Shown: positions 1 through 6,720, numbered from the stretch's first letter. The stretch is 7,490 nucleotides of DNA from Thermoplasmata archaeon (GCA_030655715.1 JAUSPR010000229.1:1-7490); one strand, 5' to 3'. Notes: generated by a model not told the origin, from the letters alone. Numbers and translations are program-made.

Positions 1-9
1 ATACGAGGC

Positions 10-16
10 TTGAGGG
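10..16 (+). promoter_or_regulatory. Ribosome binding site of the FKBP gene
   Basis: TTGAGGG lies six bases before the ATG at 23 and fits the CCUC core of the archaeal 16S rRNA 3' end. This spacing favours the ATG at 23 over the in-frame TTG at 17, which would sit directly against the GAGGG. Confidence 0.6.
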
Positions 17-22
17 TTGAAC

Positions 23-925
23 ATGGCTAATTTGGACAAGTCATTCTGGTCACGCTGGGAAGTTATGCTAGTAGTTTTCATCGTGATTATTTCACTAGTA
101 ATAGCTGGAGGTTTTGTATCATACAATGTCATTTCTTCCACGCAGAACTCTGTTGAATCTGGTATCTCCGTAAAAACAGGCGATACCGTGACAGTGAATT
201 ATATTGGCATGTTCGAGGACGGTACTGTATTCGACACCTCTTTGATGAGTGTCGCCCAGAACAATTCTCTCTATCCCAAGAGCCTCTCTTTTAATGAAAG
301 GGTTGAATATTCTCCTCTTAATTTCACAATTGGCGCTGGCCAGATGATTAAAGGTTTTGATAAGGGCGTAATCGGCATGACTCTGAACCAGACCAAAGTA
401 GTGGTTATTGCACCGGATGAAGCCTATGGTTATTCTCAAGAATCCATGCTTGTAACAAGAGATCTCACAGAATCAATTCCAATCTATGAATGGTTCGGAA
501 ATGTTAGTGATTTCATAGACACATTCGATGTCACGCCCCTTGTGGGAACTACGATAAAAAATCATATAATGGGATGGAATATGACTGTATCTCATGTTGA
601 TCCTACAAATGGCCTTGTACTTTTGAAAAACAATCCGGCCCTGAATGAAATATTACCCCTTTCCACTGGTTGGAATTATCGAGTTATGTCAATAGACTCT
701 TCTGCGAACAATGGAAATGGTGTGATTATTGTCAAACACTTAATTTCAAATGAGGACATTGGAACAAGGATGTTTACAGATACCCAGGGCCAACAATTTA
801 CCATCTCACAGACAGATACTGCATCCAATACATTTACGATGGATTATAATCGAGAGGTCGTTGGAAAAACTTTGATGTTCAAGATTACATTGGTTTCCAT
901 TACCGCATCTACTTCGGAAATATAA
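23..925 (+). CDS. Membrane-anchored FKBP-type peptidyl-prolyl cis-trans isomerase with inserted (SlyD-like) domain
   Basis: A 300-residue protein, numbered from the ATG at 23. Residues 14-34 form one hydrophobic segment preceded by Lys6 and Arg11, so the N-terminus is probably inside and the rest is displayed outside the cell. Several N-x-S/T sequons (for example at Asn80, Asn100 and Asn122) fit that location. The FKBP fold starts near residue 50. Visible pocket residues are Tyr60, the FD pair at 70-71, the GAGQMIKGFD stretch at 104-113 and Tyr135 in the EAYGY motif; a closing strand with LMFKITLV lies near the C-terminus. About 27 extra residues separate the FDTS motif from the next strand. 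About 130 residues lie between EAYGY and the last strand, where SlyD-type archaeal FKBPs carry their chaperone insert. Known family role: catalysis of prolyl isomerisation and chaperoning of folding. Its clients are unknown. It appears to be a single gene, unrelated in function to its neighbours. Confidence 0.9.
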   Translation: MANLDKSFWSRWEVMLVVFIVIISLVIAGGFVSYNVISSTQNSVESGISVKTGDTVTVNYIGMFEDGTVFDTSLMSVAQNNSLYPKSLSFNERVEYSPLNFTIGAGQMIKGFDKGVIGMTLNQTKVVVIAPDEAYGYSQESMLVTRDLTESIPIYEWFGNVSDFIDTFDVTPLVGTTIKNHIMGWNMTVSHVDPTNGLVLLKNNPALNEILPLSTGWNYRVMSIDSSANNGNGVIIVKHLISNEDIGTRMFTDTQGQQFTISQTDTASNTFTMDYNREVVGKTLMFKITLVSITASTSEI

Positions 926-943
926 AGTTGAATTACTGTATAA

Positions 944-987
944 ATGCCGAGAACGCTCAGTTCTTTAGGGCTGAGATGAATCGGCAT
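944..987 (+). repeat. Two-tier stem-loop (left hairpin of the IS605-like element)
   Basis: ATGCCGA at 944-950 pairs perfectly with TCGGCAT at 981-987. Inside it, CTCAG at 956-960 pairs with CTGAG at 971-975 around a TTCTTTAGGG loop. It begins 19 bases after the FKBP stop codon, so it could also form the end of that transcript, although no U-tract follows it. Confidence 0.7.
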
Positions 988-997
988 GAGCAGTAAA

Positions 998-1088
998 ACG
1001 TGGCAGACCGCCATGTACCGTGCAGATATTTGTATATGAAATCAAAGCTGATAGGCTTTGATAAATCAGGTGCATGGCCTACACACGT
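998..1088 (+). repeat. Nested multi-helix structure (candidate ncRNA fold)
   Basis: Three helices nest without conflict. ACGTG at 998-1002 pairs with CACGT at 1084-1088. GCCATGTAC at 1010-1018 pairs with GTGCATGGC at 1070-1078 (nine pairs, one of them G-U). ATCAAAGC at 1041-1048 pairs perfectly with GCTTTGAT at 1055-1062 around a six-base loop. The order and the lack of open reading frames suggest an RNA rather than coding sequence. Strand is assigned by analogy with IS605 right ends and by the G-U pair. Confidence 0.5.
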
Positions 1089-1112
1089 AAACGTCCAGCC
1101 CCGCAATAAACG

Positions 1113-1132
1113 CCAGCCACTTTAGGGGCTGG
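1113..1132 (+). repeat. Right-end hairpin of the IS605-like element
   Basis: CCAGCC at 1113-1118 pairs with GGCTGG at 1127-1132 around the loop ACTTTAGG. An upstream copy of the left arm at 1095-1102 can compete for the same right arm with eight pairs. Confidence 0.65.
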
Positions 1133-1170
1133 TAGTTTACTCATTCATTTACATAATCTTTATCATCTTA

Positions 1171-1186
1171 ATTTGAATTTTCAAAT
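1171..1186. promoter_or_regulatory. AT-rich palindrome upstream of the giant gene
   Basis: ATTTGAA at 1171-1177 and TTCAAAT at 1180-1186 form a 7-bp inverted repeat with a two-base centre. It lies about 65 bases before the best TATA-like box. Its size and symmetry suit a dimeric regulator, but AT-rich sequence gives such palindromes readily, so this is only a possible operator. Confidence 0.25.
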
Positions 1187-1248
1187 GATTAATTGTTTCA
1201 TCAATTGTATTCTTAACCTATATTGACTATAATGTAACTTAAGGGATA

Positions 1249-1259
1249 ATTATATATAG
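1249..1259 (+). promoter_or_regulatory. TATA-box-like promoter of the giant repeat-protein gene
   Basis: AATTATATATA in an AT-rich stretch is the clearest TATA-like box before the large gene. Archaeal spacing would put the transcript start near 1280, leaving a leader of about 170 bases if translation starts at 1449. A weaker box, CTATAAT at 1228-1234, would start transcription near 1255 and include the short frame beginning at 1264. Confidence 0.45.
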
Positions 1260-1307
1260 CATTATGAATATGTTTAGAAAGACGCTATATCGGTTAGGTT
1301 TAGCTAG

Positions 1308-1448
1308 AACGGGCAGCAATGCTATACTTCCACCGACTCCGGAGTTGAAGCAGTGGCCAGTAGTTACCTGAAGGCAATGCAGCTCACTAAGCAGCTGGAA
1401 GAAAAAGCCAAGTAAGAAAAGAAGAACCGCCAGCTTGCCGAAACTGAG
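1308..1448 (+). pseudogene. Disrupted 5' coding extension of the giant gene (in-frame TAA at 1413-1415)
   Basis: Read in the frame of the large gene, 1308-1412 gives a protein-like stretch ending in YLKAMQLTKQLEEKAK. After the TAA at 1413-1415 comes EKKNRQLAETE, running straight into the Met at 1449. The polar, heptad-like composition matches the helices downstream, and the first helical repeat appears to begin before Met1. A single C-to-T change (CAA Gln to TAA) would explain the stop. The frame is closed by TAG at 1305-1307, while the neighbouring frame has ATG at 1264 and reads MNMFRKTLYRLGLARTG before stopping at 1369-1371, so a one-base indel may also have split an original start from this stretch. 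This is either real decay of the 5' end with a new start at 1449, or a sequencing/assembly error. Confidence 0.5.
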
Positions 1449-4400
1449 ATGGAAAACGCAGAAAAAATCATTAAATCTGCCAAATCATCCGATATTAATG
1501 TACTCAAGGCAGAAGAACTTCTTGTAAAAGCAAGCTCCAGCATTGTGGGTAAAGAATATCGGGATGCGTTAACTCAGGCCACACAATCAAAAGACGTTGC
1601 AATGACATGTTTTGAAGATGGTATCCAGTCCATTATCGATTCAGCAGATAAACTTGCAGAACTAACCAAAAATACTGGAACTGATTCCGAGCAGGCAATT
1701 AGTCTTCTCAAAGATTCCAAAAATGCATTAACAGAAAAGAATTTTGAAAGAGCTATGAATCTAGCCAAGCAGAGTTGGGGAGTCTACGAAAAAATCGCTC
1801 AGGAACATTTATCAGAATCTTATTCTCAGGCCCAATCAATGATAGTACTGGCTAGAAATATTGGTGAGGATGTTTCTGCAACTGAGGATCTTCTGGAACA
1901 GGCTAGAAAATCCATGGAAAATCAGGATTATTTCACCGCACTGGGGCAGCTAAAAGAATGCATGGATTTTGTTGGTAGTGGACTCTCGACACAGGTTGAA
2001 GCGCTTCTGGATGAAGCAAAGGGTTACATGGTTACGGCCAAGGAACTGGATACTAATGTCAACAAAGTAGTTGAGTTAATTACTCGAACTGAAACCGAGA
2101 TATCCGAATCTAACCTTGAAGCTGCTCTAAGTTCGGCAAGATTGTCTAAATCCGAAGCAGAAAAGACCCTAAATCGTGGAATAAGTGACAATCTTGAAAA
2201 TTTGCTTCTTCAAATCCAGGAAGCCGAAAAAATTGACGCAAGCATGGATAAGGCCAATGAAATACTCACTATTGGCCGGAATATGCTCAAAGAGGGTAAT
2301 TACACTGGTTCGATTGAAGCCATCAAGGAACTGAATTCTGAGATATATCATTCTCAATTCCAAGGGGTTCTCAGCACCATGTCACAATCACGTTCGAAGT
2401 TCATTGCTGCCAACAAAATTGGTGCCGATCTTACTCAGGCAATGGAATTCCTGAACGATGCTAAGGGCGCCTTGAAAGAGGGGGATTTTGTCAAGGCCCT
2501 CAACATGGCGAAGAAGGGTGACGAAGTTGTTGACAGTATAGTGGCTGACTTTGAGGACATTGAAAATACCATCGCCGCATTGGACGATCAGGTTAAAATG
2601 GCTAAGGGGCTCGGTACTGAAGTAAAGAACGTGGAATCATCATTAACCTCTGCCAAGGAATCTCTTGAAGCCAGGGATTTCGAATCAGTCCAGGCCTATG
2701 TAAAACAAGCCAAGGAGGAAATCTCCAGTGCATTGTATTCATTTGCAACCGAGTGCATAGAAATTTCAGAGTTAGTCATAAGCGCAGGAGACAAATTGGG
2801 TGCTAACCTCAAAGAACCTGAAGCAATGATGAAGCAGGCGATAGACGCTGCTAAATCAGGCAATTATCAGAAATCTATAGAACTCTCTGGAGAGAGCACA
2901 AAGAGAGCTGAGGAAATAATTAAAATTCATGTTTCAAACACTATTGCCTCGGTTGAACTAGCAATGTATGATGCCGAGAATGTGGACGTCAACTTAATCC
3001 AAAATCTTCTTAGTTCAGCTAAGGTGGAATTCGAGAAGAATGCTTATGATAGATCTTTTGAGCACGCTGACAAGGCTCTGAATATGTTGGAAACCAGTCA
3101 ATCCACAAAAGCAAGGGAATTATTCAATAACCTCAACAAAGCAATTCTTAAAACAAAGGACATGGGGTGTGAAATCTCTTCACTTGAGGAATCCATAAAG
3201 CGGTGTGATACCAACTTGAAAAACAGGGATTTCTTCACTGCTATAGTTGAAACCGAGAAAGCGCTCAATGATGCAAGAAATATGCAATATGTTGCTGCCG
3301 AAAGGATGTTTGGCGAAGGCAAACTGGCAGCCATCGAAGCAAAGAAACTTGGCATTGATATTTCGGATATGAAGGAGGCCCTCAAGAGAGCTAAAACCGC
3401 CTTCTCGAAAGCAGATTTTACTATCACTTACAAGGAAAGCCTCAGTGCTAAAAACTCTGCGGACAACCAAATCAAATATTATCAGAAGGCCTATGATGCA
3501 ATTAACCAAGCTGCAGCCATATTGGCAGAAGCCAAGAAGAATAAAGCGGAGGCCAAAGAACCGATGGGAATTCTTCTTTCCGCTAAAGGGATGTTTGAGC
3601 GTTTCGAGTATGAAAATGCATTGAAAGAAGCTGAAAAAGCGAAAATCGAAACTGAGAAGATAATGACTTTGTATAGTGCAGCTAACACCCTGCACTTCGT
3701 AGAAGAAAGCATTGAAATTCTCAAAACACTAGGTGTTGAAAATACTGAACTAGACCAATATTCAACCAAACTCGCAGATGTCATCAAGGCAGAACTTCAG
3801 CAGGACGCTATTGCCATTGCCGGAGAAGTGGAATTAAAGACACAAGGCCTTCTGAACACCAACATAAGCAATTTGCTTTCATCCACTGAATCATTATTAA
3901 TGGATGCCAAGGAACTCAACTTGATTGTGACGACACAAGAAGAACTACTGCACAATTCAAGAAAGTCATTTGAAAACAAGAGATACAAAGAAGCCGTTGA
4001 ACTTGCTAAAGATGTAAAATCCCAGATAGAGGACATCCGAAAAATGAGTCAGAGGGCTGCCATGGAAATCAAGGCTGCCCAGGATGTGCTCAATGAAGGA
4101 GAGAATTTACATGCAAACATGGCTGAACCAAAGAAATTGCTAGAAAATTCCCTAATCGAGTTAAATGGTTCAAAATACAAGGAATCAATAGAATCTGCAA
4201 TAAAGAGTGCTAATGCATCCAGGAAAACCATTGAAAAGTATGTTTCAGACACAATAAAAGCATTCAGGGTTTCAATTGAGAAGGCCAAACTCGAAGGAAT
4301 CAATGTTCTGGCCGCAGAGAAACTCATGGAAAAGGCAGTAGGTGCGTTTAATTCTAAGGATTATAAATCTGCATTATCCGAAGCAATGAAGAGCGAAGGT

Positions 4401-5372
4401 GAACTGGAGAAAGTCGGACTCCAACAGGAAATGGCAGAGAAAGCAATTGTTACAGCGGAAACAAAGCTTAATGACGCCCAGAAAGCCGGAATTTTCTCAA
4501 AGAAAGCAAAGAGCTTAATAACCCAGGCAAGAGACGAGATGAAGCGCGGAAACTATGTCCGCGGGCTGGAACAGGCAATCCAGAGTGGAGACGAACTTCA
4601 CATGGTCAGCGAGGAATTTTCAGAGGCTATGGAGGCAATAAATTCACTTATCTCGCAAATAGATATTGCAAAGAAGATTTCTGCCAATGTTTCGATTGCC
4701 ACAAAATTACTTGCTGACGCCGAAAGCGCAAAAACAGACCATGATTATAAAACTGCGACGGAGATTGCAAAGGAAGGTACGCTGGAAGCAAGGCGCCTAT
4801 GTCATTCGCAGCTCAGCACCCTTGTATCCTCCGCATATAAGTATACCGACCTGGCTGGCCAATATGGAATTGATGTTTCCGGTTCAAGTTCGCTTCTCGC
4901 GGAAGCAAAGACCTTCATGGATACTGGTAAATTCGTGATATCCAATGATAAAATTTCCCAGACCACAAATGATGTCAAAGCCAAGTTACAGGCTTTCTTC
5001 GAAGATAATTATACACAATCCGAACGTGCAATGGCACATGCCAAGGAAGTGGGTGCCGAAATAACTGCAAGCCAAGACCTACTGACCAAAGCACGAAAAG
5101 CCTTTGAAGAGGACAAGTTCAAGGAAGCCATCACATTCGTGGAAAAATCCAAAGATGCCATTGACCTCAAGAAAGGATTCGAAAGAGAGTTCATCGAGCT
5201 TACCTACGAAGCTGAGAAAGTCATATCCAACTCAAGAAAATTCGGTATCAATGTAAAGGAAGCCCAGGGGTTATTTGATACAGCTAGAACTCAGAAGGAC
5301 AGTGATTACCAGCTTGCATTATCAACTCTGAAAAATGCAATCCAGACCGCGATAATTGCAGTATCTGATTTC
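1449..5372 (+). repeat. 21 tandem degenerate ~62-residue helical repeats (protein level)
   Basis: Approximate repeat ends in residues: 61, 124, 182, 247, 307, 370, 433, 496, 555, 616, 679, 744, 804, 868, 934, 997, 1060, 1124, 1187, 1248 and 1308. The strongest anchors are the LL/LM pair in the second helix, and the D/N-Y/F ahead of A-L/I in the third, for example GNYTGSIEAI, GDFVKALNMAK and KDYKSALSEAMK. DNA identity between repeats is low, so the array is old and not a recent tandem duplication. Repeat 13 (residues 745-804) and repeat 19 (1125-1187) match the pattern least well. Confidence 0.7.
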
Positions 5373-6080
5373 AAACCGATGCTTTCCGCCAATATTTTAG
5401 TGGACCGTGTCCAGAAAGGTCAGTGGGTTGATTCCGAACTTGTGATAACAAACAAAGGAAAAGCCCTGGCAAAAGATATCATTATCAACATTATTGGTGA
5501 CATCACCATAGAGGGGGAAACTAAATTAGACTCCATACGTGGCGGTGGCGGAGAAGCCAAGCTGAAAATCAAGATGAAATTTGATACTTTAGGAGATGTA
5601 CCAGTACTTATAAAATTAGTATCAACCAGAATAATGGATGGTCTGACATTCGAGGATGAGTCCGGAGATCAAGTATTTGTAATGGAACCGAAGGTCGAAA
5701 GCCCTGTGCAAGCCACCAAATCCACATTCGAGATAATTAAGACTCCAGCAGATACGAAATGCGGAATTTGCATGGGCAAGGTCAAGGCTGGTTTGGAGAT
5801 AATCAAATGTTCCTGCGGCAAAGAATACCATGCCATGTGCGGGCGTCGTTTTGGAAAATGCGCAGGATGTGGTATCGAATTCACCGAGAAACTGGACGAG
5901 AAGGCAAAAGAGGATGAGTTTGGAGACCTCGAGGTCCAGACCACACCGCAGCCAACTCCAGAAGCACCGATTGCCACGCTTCCAGCTGAAGAACCAAAAG
6001 AAGCCCCTGTAGAGAAAGTGGAACCCAAAGCCGAGGAACCCAAGAAGGTCACGAAGAAGAAGGTAGCACTGAAGTTTTAA
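1449..6080 (+). CDS. Giant helical-repeat protein with CARDB-like domain and C4HC3 RING-like zinc finger, function unknown
   Basis: A 1543-residue protein; I do not recognise a named family. Residues 1-1308 can be cut by eye into 21 consecutive degenerate repeats of 58-66 residues. Each has a helix ending near AKxLG, a helix of the form V-x-x-AE-x-LL-x-x-AK-x-x-L, and a helix starting D-Y/F-x-x-A-L-x-x-AK-x-S. Residues 1309-1414 are beta-rich and read like a CARDB/Ig-like domain, including ELVITNKGKALAKDIIINI and a GGGGEAKLKIKMKF strand pair. Residues 1438-1474 hold eight ordered zinc ligands. The last 50 or so residues are rich in Pro, Glu and Lys and probably disordered. There is no signal peptide or membrane segment, so it is probably cytoplasmic. 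The ATG at 1449 has no clear ribosome binding site, and coding-like sequence continues upstream through a stop, so the start is uncertain. The form suggests a long rod or scaffold presenting two C-terminal binding modules; an SMC-like or spectrin-like role is only a guess. Confidence 0.9.
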   Translation: MENAEKIIKSAKSSDINVLKAEELLVKASSSIVGKEYRDALTQATQSKDVAMTCFEDGIQSIIDSADKLAELTKNTGTDSEQAISLLKDSKNALTEKNFERAMNLAKQSWGVYEKIAQEHLSESYSQAQSMIVLARNIGEDVSATEDLLEQARKSMENQDYFTALGQLKECMDFVGSGLSTQVEALLDEAKGYMVTAKELDTNVNKVVELITRTETEISESNLEAALSSARLSKSEAEKTLNRGISDNLENLLLQIQEAEKIDASMDKANEILTIGRNMLKEGNYTGSIEAIKELNSEIYHSQFQGVLSTMSQSRSKFIAANKIGADLTQAMEFLNDAKGALKEGDFVKALNMAKKGDEVVDSIVADFEDIENTIAALDDQVKMAKGLGTEVKNVESSLTSAKESLEARDFESVQAYVKQAKEEISSALYSFATECIEISELVISAGDKLGANLKEPEAMMKQAIDAAKSGNYQKSIELSGESTKRAEEIIKIHVSNTIASVELAMYDAENVDVNLIQNLLSSAKVEFEKNAYDRSFEHADKALNMLETSQSTKARELFNNLNKAILKTKDMGCEISSLEESIKRCDTNLKNRDFFTAIVETEKALNDARNMQYVAAERMFGEGKLAAIEAKKLGIDISDMKEALKRAKTAFSKADFTITYKESLSAKNSADNQIKYYQKAYDAINQAAAILAEAKKNKAEAKEPMGILLSAKGMFERFEYENALKEAEKAKIETEKIMTLYSAANTLHFVEESIEILKTLGVENTELDQYSTKLADVIKAELQQDAIAIAGEVELKTQGLLNTNISNLLSSTESLLMDAKELNLIVTTQEELLHNSRKSFENKRYKEAVELAKDVKSQIEDIRKMSQRAAMEIKAAQDVLNEGENLHANMAEPKKLLENSLIELNGSKYKESIESAIKSANASRKTIEKYVSDTIKAFRVSIEKAKLEGINVLAAEKLMEKAVGAFNSKDYKSALSEAMKSEGELEKVGLQQEMAEKAIVTAETKLNDAQKAGIFSKKAKSLITQARDEMKRGNYVRGLEQAIQSGDELHMVSEEFSEAMEAINSLISQIDIAKKISANVSIATKLLADAESAKTDHDYKTATEIAKEGTLEARRLCHSQLSTLVSSAYKYTDLAGQYGIDVSGSSSLLAEAKTFMDTGKFVISNDKISQTTNDVKAKLQAFFEDNYTQSERAMAHAKEVGAEITASQDLLTKARKAFEEDKFKEAITFVEKSKDAIDLKKGFEREFIELTYEAEKVISNSRKFGINVKEAQGLFDTARTQKDSDYQLALSTLKNAIQTAIIAVSDFKPMLSANILVDRVQKGQWVDSELVITNKGKALAKDIIINIIGDITIEGETKLDSIRGGGGEAKLKIKMKFDTLGDVPVLIKLVSTRIMDGLTFEDESGDQVFVMEPKVESPVQATKSTFEIIKTPADTKCGICMGKVKAGLEIIKCSCGKEYHAMCGRRFGKCAGCGIEFTEKLDEKAKEDEFGDLEVQTTPQPTPEAPIATLPAEEPKEAPVEKVEPKAEEPKKVTKKKVALKF
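5760..5870 (+). other. C4HC3 RING-like cross-brace zinc finger within the giant protein
   Basis: Ligands are Cys1438, Cys1441, Cys1454, Cys1456, His1461, Cys1464, Cys1471 and Cys1474, giving C-x2-C-x12-C-x-C-x4-H-x2-C-x6-C-x2-C. This order suits two zinc ions in a cross-brace (ligands 1, 2, 5, 6 and 3, 4, 7, 8), as in RING, RING-CH and PHD fingers. KCSCGKEYHAMC resembles the central part of RING fingers. The short gap between the third ligand pair and CAGC makes it a compact member, and ubiquitin-ligase activity cannot be assumed. Confidence 0.7.
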
Positions 6081-6085
6081 TTATC

Positions 6086-6103
6086 TTCGGTATCCAAAGT
6101 CCT
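6086..6103 (+). repeat. Left arm of 18-bp perfect inverted repeat (half copy of the palindromic unit)
   Basis: TTCGGTATCCAAAGTCCT is repeated exactly, inverted, at 6894-6911. It starts five bases after the stop codon of the giant gene. The second half of the hairpin unit is missing at this copy; a complete unit follows at once. Confidence 0.8.
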
Positions 6104-6140
6104 TTTATCGACATCCAAAGTCCTACGGACATTTGGAACG
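6103..6140 (+). repeat. Palindromic (REP-like) unit, copy 1
   Basis: TCCAAA at 6114-6119 pairs with TTTGGA at 6132-6137, and GTCC at 6120-6123 pairs with GGAC at 6127-6130. A6131 is bulged and the loop is TAC. The flanks TTTTATCG before and ACG after are shared with copy 2. Its position just after a stop codon is typical of REP-type intergenic palindromes. Confidence 0.7.
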
Positions 6141-6280
6141 AGGAGGTGTGTTGGACGGTTAGCTGGGTGATGCCAGAGACCTGGAAGGGTATGAACCGTA
6201 AACTGCACCCCCACACCGGCTAACCCATCATGCCTCGCCTGGATGGAATTGATTATGGTTTTGGAGGGCGGGTTTTGTTC

Positions 6281-6303
6281 CATCGAATACGGAAAATTCG
6301 ATG
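6281..6303. repeat. 8-bp perfect hairpin
   Basis: CATCGAAT at 6281-6288 pairs with ATTCGATG at 6296-6303 around the loop ACGGAAA. No U-tract follows, so it is not an obvious terminator. Confidence 0.55.
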
Positions 6304-6386
6304 AAATTGACCGGCTATTCTGGGAGCACAAGGCAGTTTGGTAGCCCTGTTTTGGGGGGCCTCGTTTTGAGCGTAGCGAAGGGCGG

Positions 6387-6423
6387 TTTTATCGGAATCC
6401 AAAGCCTCTGGGCATTTGGAACG
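6387..6423 (+). repeat. Palindromic (REP-like) unit, copy 2
   Basis: Shares TTTTATCG, ATCCAAAG and ATTTGGAACG with copy 1. The stem is TCCAAAGCC (6398-6406) with GGC (6411-6413) and TTTGGA (6415-6420), again with a bulged A (6414). Compared with copy 1 one base pair is lost from both arms together, so the pairing is kept. Confidence 0.7.
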
Positions 6424-6450
6424 GATGATGGGGTTAATGGCACCCGGCCA

Positions 6451-6479
6451 ACCAGACATTCTGGTAGTGAATATCACTA
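6451..6479. repeat. Two adjoining hairpins
   Basis: ACCAGA (6451-6456) pairs with TCTGGT (6460-6465) around CAT. TAGTGA (6465-6470) pairs with TCACTA (6474-6479) around ATA. The two stems share the base at 6465, so they would stack or alternate. Confidence 0.5.
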
Positions 6480-6490
6480 TTGGATTTTTA

Positions 6491-6578
6491 CAACCCGGTT
6501 CTGGACTGAGTTCGAAAATTGAACCTGATGATGCGGTGCTTTGGGAATTGGCCAGTGCCACAGCCCTGAGCCGGGTTG
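6491..6578. repeat. 8-bp inverted repeat enclosing 72 bases
   Basis: CAACCCGG at 6491-6498 is exactly complementary to CCGGGTTG at 6571-6578. It adds a longer-range pairing to this hairpin-rich region; with this loop length it could also be chance. Confidence 0.35.
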
Positions 6579-6637
6579 AGTACCGGTGTCAACTATCTCC
6601 GCGAGTATTTTTCTTTTAACCTCACTTTGCGCTGAAG

Positions 6638-6690
6638 TTTTTCTTTTTGGGAGATTTTTTCCGCTGGCTCACCGTCGCCAAAAAGAAAAA
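6638..6690. repeat. 13-bp perfect inverted repeat with T-rich arm
   Basis: TTTTTCTTTTTGG at 6638-6650 and CCAAAAAGAAAAA at 6678-6690 form a perfect stem with a 27-base GC-richer loop. The T-runs (also at 6608-6616) could help end transcription on the + strand, since archaeal termination uses U-tracts, but the location is far from the upstream stop codon. Confidence 0.6.
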
Positions 6691-6720
6691 TTTGGAAACA
6701 GAAAAAGCTCTGGTGAGCTT

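Larger units (their letters stand above)
944..1140 (+). mobile_element. Orphan IS200/IS605-like structured remnant (possible omegaRNA/right-end relic), no transposase
   Basis: About 200 noncoding bases form a succession of stem-loops. Two of them carry a CTTTAGG-type apical loop (near 961-970 and 1119-1126). The second is followed by GGTAGTTTAC, which closely resembles right ends of IS200/IS605 tnpB elements; for comparison, the ISDra2 right end has a hairpin with TTTAG in its loop. Between the two lies a multi-helix region (998-1088) of the sort seen in TnpB guide RNAs. No tnpA or tnpB reading frame is present here, so this would be a solo remnant, a MITE-like derivative or a domesticated RNA. 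The resemblance is from memory of the family, not from a search. An unrelated structured RNA or the 3' end of the FKBP transcript are alternatives. Confidence 0.45.

Noticed and set aside
17..22. TTG at 17 as the start of the FKBP gene
   Set aside because: It lies directly against the GAGGG ribosome binding site; the ATG at 23 has proper spacing.
1413..1415. Stop-codon readthrough by pyrrolysine, which occurs in Methanomassiliicoccales
   Set aside because: The interrupting codon is TAA, and pyrrolysine is inserted at TAG.
5669..6052. Long minus-strand frames inside the giant gene (also 3180-3695, 3098-3427 and others)
   Set aside because: They are Ser/Ala/Phe-rich mirror frames of the strongly supported + strand gene, with no domain signal or ribosome binding site.
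6506..6522. tRNA T-loop-like GTTCGAAAAT
   Set aside because: No matching acceptor, D or anticodon stems surround it.
6253..6561. 102-residue minus-strand frame
   Set aside because: It spans a palindromic repeat and hairpins, has biased composition and shows no recognisable domain.
6425..6619. Small + strand frame with a fairly protein-like stretch (PDDAVLWELASATALSRVEY)
   Set aside because: It overlaps several perfect hairpins and starts at the edge of a palindromic unit. It has no good ribosome binding site and ends in PRVFFF; not enough to call a gene, though a decayed coding fragment cannot be excluded.
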